DNA from: Lutraria lutraria
Lineage: Eukaryota; Mollusca; Bivalvia; Venerida; Mactridae
NCBI GenBank assembly: GCA_964023205.1
Contig: OZ026833.1
Location: 8,334,138 to 8,398,137 of the forward strand
Reading direction: 5' to 3'
Length of the DNA: 64,000 nucleotides
In this document: positions 30,801 through 42,800 of the stretch, one piece after another
Layout of the letters: the number at the start of each line of letters is the position of its first letter
Position numbering within the stretch: position 1 is the stretch's first letter
Made by a program: the position numbers and the translations under genes
The notes under the pieces: generated by a model
What the model was told of the DNA's origin: nothing
What the model saw: only the letters and a program-made list of their open reading frames with translations
Databases searched by the model: none

Positions 30801-33800
30801 TTGCAAAAAGGCTGCTTTTTTCCCAATTTTAGGCAATAAATTCCCAAAAATACAATGCGATTCAAACTCAGGAGTCTAACCTTCTCAAAATTTGGCCAAA
30901 TATTGTGCTTGAATTTCCCAAAATGAAAGGCTAAGGCCCCTTCCCAATTTTTGGAAAAAGGCCCTGAATTACCTGTTGCATACAGGTAATTATAAACAAG
31001 AGAGCCAATGATGGCCCAGCCAATGATGGCCCGATATATTGCTCACCTAAATAACCTGATGAATTGACAACTTTGTAAACAAAGGACTAAAAGGATAGAA
31101 CCAACTTTGACACAGGAGCATAATTTATCAGTATATTTAAGTGTAGAGAACAACTTGGTGCCAGCATTATTACACAAGCTCTTTAAGGCTATATGCTTTT
31201 TCTGTTTATTTTGATTAACGGCCCATTTGACAGCTATGGTCATTTCAGAGCCGCCCAAGACAGAGGGGAGTAAAGATACAGTAGAACCGGGCATTTAATG
31301 ATTTATATTCCTACTCTCAAATATCGAACAGTTTTTCCTGGTTCTTGCTTCCAGTGCAAAGCAGTGATGCATGGCACAGTACTTAGCTCAGAAGTTGGGA
31401 TGCTGGGACACTGAAAAGGCATACTAGGTACTTGAAATATTGGAAGGCAGAGTCAAAAATCAAAACCATGACCATATGTTTGGTAGTCTGATGCATAATT
31501 ACTGTAATGATACTTAAAAGTTAAAAGCAGATAAAATTATTGCAAAATAAGAAATTTTGCCAAGCTGCATAAATTCAACCTTAAAGTTAAAGACAAATCT
31601 CTTTTTGCTTTAATATCAGGTCTTTGTAGGTCACAGTCATTTTTTCACAGCAGAATACCTTCAGTCAATGAGAATCTTTATTATCTTTTTTTATCTGTTT
31701 TAACAGCCTATTCAACAGCATTGGTCATGTCAGGGCTGCCCCAGAGAGGGAGGAGATAAGATACAGGAGAACCGGGCATATATATTCCTACTCTTTTTTG
31801 GAATATTTTTTCCTGGTTTATTAAAGCCCCATTAGCATATAAATTTATCGGTCGTAATAGTTTCTGTTAGTCCTATAACAGAGGAATACAGTGTATTTTC
31901 CTCATGTGCATACTTAATAGAAAGAAAAAATGTTTCAAAACCAATTTCGTATTTTTTTCAATATCATTGAAATAAATACTATTTATAGAACAGCTGTCAA
32001 GTTATGCATACGTCGTATTTAGTGATGTCACGCGCTCTACCTATTAAGCAAAAATCACAGTGAAATTAGTGTTTTAAGAAGAAATAGGGCTCGTTTCGTC
32101 GGTAATAATTATCTTGGGAAATTTATCTGCAATTGTTTGTTTTTTGCATATATTTTTTATGGCAAAAAGCTAATGGGACTTTAACGTGCCCAGTATAAAG
32201 CATTGACACACCCCTCACCCTTTGCCTGTGATTTTCTAGACACAGTATGTGGCTTGGTAGTTAAGATGGGGACACTGAAAAAGCAAGGGGAACCTTTAAG
32301 CTTTGAACTGATCATGACAGCAAAATGTCCCTTCAGTGCTCGGGTAAATGAACATCCAAATGAATGACCAACTAGCTTAACCTGCAGGACAGCATTTCAC
32401 TCAATTGTTAAATACTACTCTCACAATAGCAATTAGTTACCAGTAAATAACGAAGATAAAACAATATAAATGAAAATGAACTTACCCTACATAATCACTA
32501 TATACTTGATTTGCTTTAACCTAAAAATAGAGAAAAAAAATTCTTAAAAACTATTTTTATAGGGGAGTAAGATCAATACATTACAGTATACATGATTTTA
32601 ATCAACTATACAAACAAACAACATTATAATAGACTCACTCATTCATTCACTCGGCATGAACAATTTGTAGACAGAAAGTAAGATGTTGTGTTGTGATTGT
32701 TTTTCTATAATAACCAGACCTGTATCGATCATTAGTACTCGTCCAACTTTCTTATACAATCAGTGACGATTTTTTAATTTCTTAATTGATTTTCTTGTCC
32801 TAATAGAATATAAAACTGGCATTCTAACTTCTTAGTTTTGAAGAACCACTTTAAGTATGCAATGCGCATGCTCAGAGGGAGAGCAGTCACTAAGATGGTT
32901 AGAATGCATACTAGGGTGTTCTTCAAACTGCTGCTCCTTTTTAAGCTTTCTTTCCGTATAATTACGAAGAACACCCGAATATGCATGTTTATTTATGCAT
33001 AAGCCAAGATGACTGCAGGTGGATCAATATTGGGACGCTTTCTTTCAGCTTATATGTACTTTAAAGTTAATGAAGTGGTACAATCAAACATATATCCACT
33101 GAAAACAGTAGAGAATTATATGCATCAGAATCCTACAAGGTATATTTCCTTGGAACATTCTAATACACAACATTACCCTGTAATACCTCTAGCTTTCAAG
33201 AATATACTAGACGACCATGTGAATATGTTTGTTGCTCTGTTGTTTAACGGCCCCATTCTACAACTATGGTAATTTCAGAGTTGCCCAAGTGTGGGGAGAT
33301 AAGATACAGGAAAACCGGACAATTTTATCCCTACTCTTCATGTTATTTCGAACAGCATTTTCCTTGTTCTTCATTGTGCCTAAAGTAAAGCCTCCATACA
33401 TGCCTCATCCCTTTCCTGTTGTTTTCTTAGCACAGTACATTGTTCCAACTATTTCTTTTAAAAGCACTAGCTCAAACTGAAAGAGGGCTTTTGAAAATCG
33501 AGAACCACTTACTAAGCTCTAATACATGATTTTGAGAAATTTGCCAGCTTGTGTAGAAATTTACTAGCCTCGCACTTTGAGCTTGCTGGTTAGTGTGAAG
33601 ACTGCATCACTTAAAATTGGCTCTGTAGTTGGGATGGGACCCTGAAAAGATGTCCCTGAAATATCTAAAGATAAAGCCGAGTGGGCTTGACAAAATATAT
33701 CAGGCCACTCGTCCTGCTGGACAACACGATAAGAAATTTAACTAGTTTTACAGCAATTATAACTCGTCCTGAGTTATAATTTCTACATGTAATTACAAGC

Positions 33801-36800
33801 GGACTAGTGAATTTGTTGAGCCCTGGAGATTCGAACAAGCAAACTTTCGATTAGTAGCCAGAATGTTACCAATGGACCATTGAATAAAATCAAATTGACA
33901 GGAAAACAATCCCAGATTTCATCCATCTCTTCGATGGCCCTTTATGCACATCTGTTGCTCAGGAAGTAAATGAACATTCATTAATTCAACTTTAAAATTA
34001 AATATCAAGCCACTTAAGTATATATTTAAATATTGTTAACAGATGTCATTTATACCACAGCCACCACAATTAATGAATTATATAAGCTCGATCATCACAT
34101 CACGTGACATGCATGTACATGTATGTATAATATATATTTGTTTCAGTATAAATAAACTAAACGCCGTTTTTCAACAATTTTTCAGTTATATACAGAGGCC
34201 AGTTCACTTGACCAGTTTTCCTGGACTGCATTCTAACCTGTGTACTAACTTTCCATTCCAAATGGAGCTGAATTTTTCTTTATATATTTTTGTCAAATTT
34301 ATACATCAGAAATGCAAGTAGCATCTTTATATTCAAGTTTAAAATGTTACTTTTATGACTGTTCCATAGTTAATTTTATTGCACTTTTTACTGAAATATA
34401 CTTCATATTCAACAAAAAAACTCATTCAAGCGATTATCATTGGTGAAAGATACACTCAACTATAAATTCTGCATGATTTTAGAATATTCAGCAGAATTTA
34501 ATGCGTTTTTTTCCGCCTGTTTCTTTTGATTTGTAGTTGTGCTCTTAGACCGTTCAATAAAACTGATAAAATTTTTAATGCCAGTATAACACTTCACTTA
34601 TATTGAAAACAAAGGGCCATAACTCTGCAGCACTTTTAAATAAAAATTCTGAAAGGAATATAATATAGATATAATTTTGACAAACATGTTTACATTCAAT
34701 GACAGTCTACAGTTTTATAGTAGCACCAGTCATAAGAATGAACTCAAAGGAATCCATATGATACAAGTATTAAGAGCTTAATTAATGTGCGATAGCTAGA
34801 CTAGAATCTATGAATCATATTAAGGGAAAATGTGATATAAAAGGTTAAATGATTTCACTTATAATTAATTATTATTGTACACAGACGACCGCTATGTGCA
34901 TAAATAACATAATTGAAAAAAATGACCATTACATGTTCAGAAAAAAATTATTATCTGTATACAAGGCCACAAAAAATATATATACAATTTCTTTTTGAAA
35001 GTTCTGACAGAATAATGAAAATGCAAATTATAAATCACACATTGAGTATTTTCTAGGAACTCGAAATATAATATCATAATTATATCTACGTAACACTAAA
35101 GTAAATTTAAATGTATCACATAGTGTTTTATTTTTTTTTTGTTAAGTCAAAATGTATACCAATATAGAATTATTAGAAACAGCTGGCCCATTGTTATTTT
35201 GATAATTGCATATTATAAACAGACAAGTAAAACACAATCTTATGACTTCTATATCTAATTCTAAAATCAAATAGGACGTAATTAAAATCCCATAGGCTAA
35301 CTTTATCTATATTTAGTAATTTTACATCTATCAACTTTATTTCCACCTATCATTTTGTTTAATGATCAAATAAACTATGTGTTCACAATAAATCAAAACA
35401 ATAAACAAAAATCAATCACTTGATAGAAATTGTCCAGGTGACACAATTTTTGAGTCATTTATATCTATATCTCATAGTGTAATATCTTAGAACTTTTGTT
35501 TTCTTATAAATGCTTTTTTTCATGACACATGATTTAAAATTGCCATGGTAATACGATCAATTTTAACGTATCTTTTTATTTTCTATGTATTTTAGACATA
35601 ATATGGCCTGAGGGCTATACTGACAGATGGCCTTTATTCAAAATAATCAATGTTTTTAAAAGAATGACCTTTATTCAGAATGTGGCCTATATTCGAAGGT
35701 GGCTGCTAACACAGGTTTGACCGTATAATGATTTATTTTCAGTACATTAACTTTTGTATGGGTTTAACTTATCCATGATCGAGTCATTTGGTTCATTCAT
35801 ATATTTTTTAACAATGACAGAAAAACTTGCTAACAAGGTTAGTTCACTGTGTGTTATTCAAAGGCTAGGGTTTGTTTGGCAATAAGTACTTCCCTAAAAT
35901 AAATTTCCAGTGACTTAAATTTGTATAGTAACCTGGATTCAGATGAACCAAGGTGACTTATGCTGAACCAAAAGCTACCATTGTTTTAATCAAGACTGAA
36001 TAACTAACAATGAAATTTACAGTTTTTATAATGAGAAAAATTACTTTTCATCAGGAAAATAAGGCATTGATGTATCACTTTGATCAGATTAAAGTAGGAT
36101 AGCATATTATATACAGACTATTGTCAAAATGCCTTAATTTTCCTGATAAACTGATATCATCTTATTGTTACAATTGTTTCACTTATAAATGTTGAAAATC
36201 TTTTTCTTCCTTGTATACAAGAACATTAGCATTACAAGCAATGTACATCTCCTACATTGAGCGTAATCATAACATAATAATATACCATATTGATGACAGA
36301 TCTGTGTTTGTGTGAAATTTAAATGCTGCTAGCCTTTAAGTTGAAAATTTGTTTCAATACTAAGCTCAAGCTGTATATTTTGATTTGTTTGTTTGTTTAT
36401 ATCGGGTTTTACGCCCCTTTTCGACAGTCAGAGTCATATGAGGCGGACAGTTCACCTTATCATCGCTCCTGGGAAGAACCAGTACTAGACTCCCATCCTC
36501 CGTAAGCAACTTCCTACCTTCTCACATAAAGAGAAATGGTCGGTAGCAGGGCTCGAACCCAGGACACTGTATCAGTGGGAGGTTACAGTGATTTGAAGTC
36601 AGCGACCTTAACCACTCGACCACGGAGGCAGGTCAAGTATATTTTGAAGGCAACAAGTTTTAAGGGGCAAATATGTTAAAACTAATTAATATGAAAGATA
36701 AAGCCAAACATTTTTCTAATTAATGCATTAACACCTTTGAATAAAATTCATGTAATCATGAACTTTTCTTGAACTCTTCAAGAACAGTTTATGTAGTATG

Positions 36801-39800
36801 CATAACTATTGACACGTTATCACTCGACCATCCCTACTGATCAATTCAAATTTCAATATTTTCACTATACATCATTAGATCATTTTTGGTGGTGGGCTGC
36901 CTCCCTCCATTGCCTTCACTGCATTTAGCAACATGCAATTATTTGTTTTAAAGACTTCAGTAGAAGCCAGCATAAACAAATGTAAAATTTCAATAATCTA
37001 TTTAACTGCACAAATATCATCTCACTACAGTTAAGTGGCAATAAAATCATGGAGTTAAAACTTCAAATGATGCAAAGCAATTAAATAGCATTATGTTTAA
37101 TCTGATCCTTCAATCATGTTAAAATATTATATGTATACATGAAAAAGACATACACTGGTTTGCCAGAGAATGCACAAACTATAGTCAATATTAGACATCG
37201 TGAAAAAAACTTTTGTATTAGCACCGGACATTTCGCCCAGTGAAAATGCAAACTTCACTGGACTGAATAAACTTTAATGAACCAATAATAGTTTATACAA
37301 AACTTCCTATGATTTGGCTAAAATGTATATTCTTTTAGAGTTATTTTCATTTTTTGTTCTGAAATATCATAAAATCACTGAATAATTTACTGGACCATCA
37401 GACCACAGATTTTTTCAAATTGACTAAACGACGGCCATTTTGATGAACTCTGGCGGTCCAGGGCTAAATTTGAAGACTGAAATATTTAAAAAATGCCAAG
37501 ATAAAGGAAGGGCATAAAAAAATGGTTATGGCTATACATTTGACTGCACACACATACTGCATATATCTAATATTATACAAAATGTATGTACTAAGACAGA
37601 ATATATGTTTTCTAACATCATTGTCTATTAATTATTACAAAGGTACAGGAGTTCCAGAAAAATATTTCCTTTTTTCAAGCAACATAATTATAATGATATT
37701 ATAGGGGTTAAAATACAATAAAACAATGTTACATGCTGCTAAAACCAATCTTATTATCTTGTCATCACAGTCCAATCACCTTATTTAGCCCAACAGTATA
37801 TTTTCTGTAATAGTACAAAGATCTTATGTAACATAGCCCCCTGAGGCTGCTAAATTAGTAAATATATAAAACTATTCATGAAGTATGCAAGAATAGTACA
37901 AGAAAAATTCATGTTTTCTTGAATTTCATTTAAAGGGGAGCTGCAGACTGGGATTGTACTCTGAGGACCTCCAAGTCGGATGATATGCATGGATATTACC
38001 ATATACAGACAGTCAGCCACTTGACTCGCTGATTATAACAACAGGCCATGCAGACTATCCAACCAGGATATATATTTCCACTATTATCAGTGTCCTACAG
38101 CTCAATATTTGACAACCTGTTTTGAGTATTCACGGAACAGATAACACTTACGTAGAAATCATTTTGTTCAATATCCGATTGACAACATCCACATTTACAG
38201 CACGGCGGAGGTCCAGTTAACCCAAACTCCGCTTCAGAGCTTGACAAAAATCCAGCCAAACTCCACACACAGCCAAAAAAGGACAAATAACCAAAGCACT
38301 TAGTTAAGATGATCATGAAAATGCACAGATTCATGATATATAAAATTAATTTTCAATCAACTTGTATAAATTTAAATGTTAATTCACTGATCTGACACAT
38401 AACTGAACATATAAACACATCATTGACATCGTATTAGGAAGTATACAATTTAAACACTCGTGTGCGTATTTGAAGTATACAATTACCCCTAGAGGAAGTG
38501 TAGAAGTGACGTGAGCCATCCAACTCCTCAGGGCAAATCAAGCTCGATGTTTAAGCTTTGAGAATGAATTAATTTTTTAACAATAATGCAGAGTGCAAAT
38601 TTGTTGACATTAGAATTAATCAATAAAAATATCAATATCATAAATCCAATACCCGGATAATTTGAAAACTATTACAACAAACACGCGCCACGGACTGAAA
38701 TTTGAATACAACTTAATAATCACTACGTTTACATGAGGGATACATGACAACATATTGACTCGAAGTTATCAAGTAAAATAGATAAATAGATTATCTTAAA
38801 GTAACAAGAACACAAAAACACAGAAGCAAGATTACATTCAGTAGTATTCAGGCAACACTTGAACATTACATGTAGCACCATCACCCTAATTAAGTGAACA
38901 AGCTGTCAAGCTAAGCAAAAAAATTTTCAAGCAAATCCCTCAAACACAATGCCCCTCAGGCCTGTGACCTTAACCTTTGAATTACTGATCTGAAAATGCA
39001 CAGGTCCAATATTACTACTATTAACGATTGTCATGAGGATTTTGTTGGTTTTGTTTGTTTATATCGGGTTTTACGCCTTTTTTCAACAGTCAAGAGTCAG
39101 ATGAGGCGGGCAGTTCACCTATCTGTGAAGAACTGGCTAGTACTAGACTCCCATCCTCCGTAAGCAACTGCCTACTTTCTCATATAAGTGAGAGACATTG
39201 TCGGTAGCAAGGCTCGAACCCAAGACACTCTATCAGTGAGAGATTACAGTGATTTGAAGTCAGCGACCTTAACCACTCAACCACGAAGGCAGGCCTGTCA
39301 TGAGGAAACAACATAATTATGAAGTTTGTAGGTGGAAGCGTTTTAGTGAAGTTTGGTACATATAAACAGACTGACCAAAAACAAATCATTTTGTTGAAAA
39401 AAAATCCATAAAAATCTTTTTCAATAAAATGGACACTGATATCGCAAACACAGATGAGGCATTGCATGTACTTGAAGCTACAAATTATATATGAAGCCCA
39501 GCTTGTGTAAAGTACATAAAAATAACCAAGTTTCATGGGTAAATCAAATGAATTGAATGGTAAATTGGTAAAAACTGCACCAAATTAGGCCACTGACATA
39601 AAGAAAATCCCTGACACCTTGATATAATCAGCATACCAGCATTAAAAAATTTGCAAACCATTAGCCACACCATTGGGCAAAACAAAAAACTTAACTACCC
39701 TGGATTCACAAGCTGCCACTGAATAGTATAAACACATGATCAATGGAACAAACATGCAATGGGGCAAATACATAATCTGAATAGACCTAACAAGCTGGGC

Positions 39801-42800
39801 AATAATCATTTAATCCTCCAATACCTGGTCATAGTCACATACAAAGTCACTGGTGTGTGTAAGCTGGGTAATGATAGAAAATTCAGAAATGCAAACTACT
39901 GTGTATTGTTAATTCTTTAGTCATTCATTAAAATCTTGATATAAAGAAAATTATTTCAACTGAACAGAAAACCAACAAGACTTGACCATGGATAAAATAC
40001 ACTGGTAACAAAATACAGTGTTTGGTTTATTATGGCCCCTGTATCGACAGATCAGGGGTATATTGCTTTCGGTCTGTCTTTCTGATTGTACCAAACCCTT
40101 GCATATAAAACCAAAACGTTTCCACATACAGCCATCAAACTTCATATGTTGGTTCCTCATGACAACCTCTACAGGACCTGTGTATTTTAAGGTCAGTAGG
40201 TCAAAGGTCAAGGTCATGCAGAGGGGGCATGTTGTTTCAAAAACACTTCTTGTTGGGATTTTTTTGGTAGTTTGTTCAAAATTGAAAATTATGTAAATCA
40301 TACTTTAAGAGAACATTACGCCTTTTGTGCTTTTCTGAGACAGTTTTTACTAAACTTGAATGTCAGGGAAGTGACTTTAAAGTTACTGACTGAAAGTATA
40401 TATATATAAGTTTATACATGAAGAAAAGTCGAGCACTCAAAAACGATACAGTCCAGCCTGTGTTTAGCACCCTCAGAATAAAGGCCACTCATTGAATAAA
40501 GGCCACTCTGTGAATAAAGGCCATTCTTTTAAAAAGCATAATAGATTATTTAGATCAAAATGATCCACAAATAAAAGTCACCTGTCAATAAGAGACACAT
40601 TATGTCTTTCCAAAGGGTGGCCTTCGTTCAGAGGTTTCACTGTATCATTGCAGGGTTGTGAACAAAGAAAAAGATGTTGATTGCTATAACTATAAGAGAT
40701 CTAGATTGATTTTATTCTAATGCTTGACAAGATTTCTGGAATTTCCAGTGACATTCTGAGTAATGGACCAAGTTTTTTTTAACTAACACTGAAAATAATG
40801 TGTTTCGGCTAGGCAAATTTTCTGAAACAAACTAGGAGGCCCATTCTTGGCTAAAAATCATATTTTTCGAGAGTGATTAAAATATTTAATTTTTTGCTCT
40901 GAAACATGGTCAAATTATCAATGAAAAATCTACTGGACTGTTGGACCACTGACCTTTACAAATCTACTGGACCGATGGCCATTTTGGTGGACTCGGTCCA
41001 AGGTTCGGGGCTAAATTTGAAGACTGCATTGCATACATGTACATAGTAATTTTGTCATTTTTGTGATATATGGCAATGTTTCATTATTACCATCAGGGCC
41101 TTTTTCCCAAGAATTGGGAAGGGGCCATAGCCTTTCATTTTGGGAAATTCAAGCACGATATTTGGGCAAAGTTTGAGAAGGTTAGACAACCAAGTTAGAA
41201 TAGCATTGTATTTTTGAGAATTTCTTTCCTCAAATTAGGAAAAAAACAGCCTTTTTGCACTTGGGAACCGAATAGAAGGAAAAAAGGCCCTGACCATGAA
41301 AACATGTTACAACACCCTAAGTCCTACTTAATTAGCAGAGCCAGTGAAGGGCATAATAAATTATATTATGTCAAAAAGGTTTCATAATTCATGAACTATT
41401 TATGATGAAGTATGCAATTTTGAAAAGAAATCATATTTTCATGAATTCCATTTGAAGGGGTGAATTCAATTAATGTTATGTTTGAACTTCAAAATAAAGC
41501 AATTAGGCTGAAAATCATCAACTTCTTCCCAATTAATGTTCTTGGTTTATTGCAATTAATTCTGAAAGTAGTTGATAGTTATGACTTTAAAGTGAATCCA
41601 CTTGGGAATCAAATATCATTTTTTATAATCTGAAAATCATGCTTTTTTTGCAGAAAAATTGATGATATTGAAGGATTGATCTCTTCTAAAAAATACATGA
41701 TTTTGTTTTAATTAATAATAATATATATTCAATTTTCAGGAAATTAAAACAGTTATTTGATGATCTTATAAGTAAAGTCGATTGTTTATCACCTTCCATG
41801 CCCTTTCAATGCAATTGTTCATATATGTATCAGATCTCAGATCTATGATTGTTGATATGGAAACAACACAAACATTTATTAATTATTAAAATGTAAAATC
41901 ATAAATTTTGATAAAAGTGACTACATATAGATATAACTACATGAGTATGATTTAATGTTTGATGAGTATTCTGTTACTCAAGAGAAGCATCAACTAACAT
42001 GTATAGGATGAACATACTAATATATTTCAAATATCCTCAATTAAGCACTCCCCCCTACCCTAATTAATGCTCCTCTCTTTATAGAAAAGGAAACAATTGC
42101 CACTAATCTCAGATTAATCAATAATGCTCAATAATTACATATATAAGTCATATATAAAAAACAAAAAAAATGCATTCAAACAATAACTGGATGAAGCAGT
42201 TCTATAAGACAGGGTGCTTATTAGCATATATTTGATACTTCATAAACCAGTACTTAGCAATGCAGTTTGATCTACATATTAGTTCAGTGTACCTGAACAT
42301 GAACTCAACCATGCCTAAATCAGATGATCAGTATATATTCATATCTCATAAAGTCTGCTCGATTAGGTATGAAAATACAAGTTAGATAACTAAAAACATT
42401 TAACATAAAAGGTCAACAAACTTAGTATTATTATATACATGTAACCAATTATTTCTGTTGAAACATTGTATTTTAAATTTAATCAATATGTATAGCCATT
42501 TCCACACATGTGTAAATTCATGTGCAATAGTGTTCATACATTTGAGATAGAATTTTCAAAACTTTAATTTGTAATATTCAAGAAAGGGGGGATTATATAC
42601 ATGTACAATAATATAAATCATTTCACCAAAAGAATATGGTTTACGCATCTTCCCAATTATTGGGTCTCTTGTGATACATGATAAGAAAAGCCCCCTCAAA
42701 AGGGAATTCAGGACAATTCCAAGGTATAATAGTAAAACTAAAACTCCATTCGTGTTTCTTCTAAACTCACCTCTATTGGAATTCCTGAACTAACATCCCC

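Larger units (their letters stand above)
25473..32485 (-). other. Large TMEM131 intron
   Basis: 7.0 kb. It holds TTCATGAA-type repeats (25800-25990, 26255-26340), an inverted-repeat element (26794-27394), hairpin copy 4 (28133-28206), SINE-B (28605-28890), SINE-C (28978-29160), a CCCAAAA-rich repeat (30770-30970, inverted copy at 41090-41295), F-family copies (31170-31400, 31690-31820) and the element at 31821-32184. The stretch 29600-30760 has nothing recognisable. Confidence 0.55.
32521..42770 (-). other. Largest TMEM131 intron, contains the alternative first exon
   Basis: 10.2 kb. It holds an F-family copy (33225-33480), SINE-B (34144-34300), a TGGCCTTTATT copy (35612-35729), SINE-A copies (36384-36636 and 39040-39295), TTCATGAA-type repeats (36740-36815, 37865-37940, 41380-41460), the candidate alternative exon (38152-38334), repeats at 40020-40250 and 40450-40645, and paired repeats at 37200-37480 and 40800-41030. 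34400-35580 and 41500-42700 show nothing recognisable. Confidence 0.55.
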
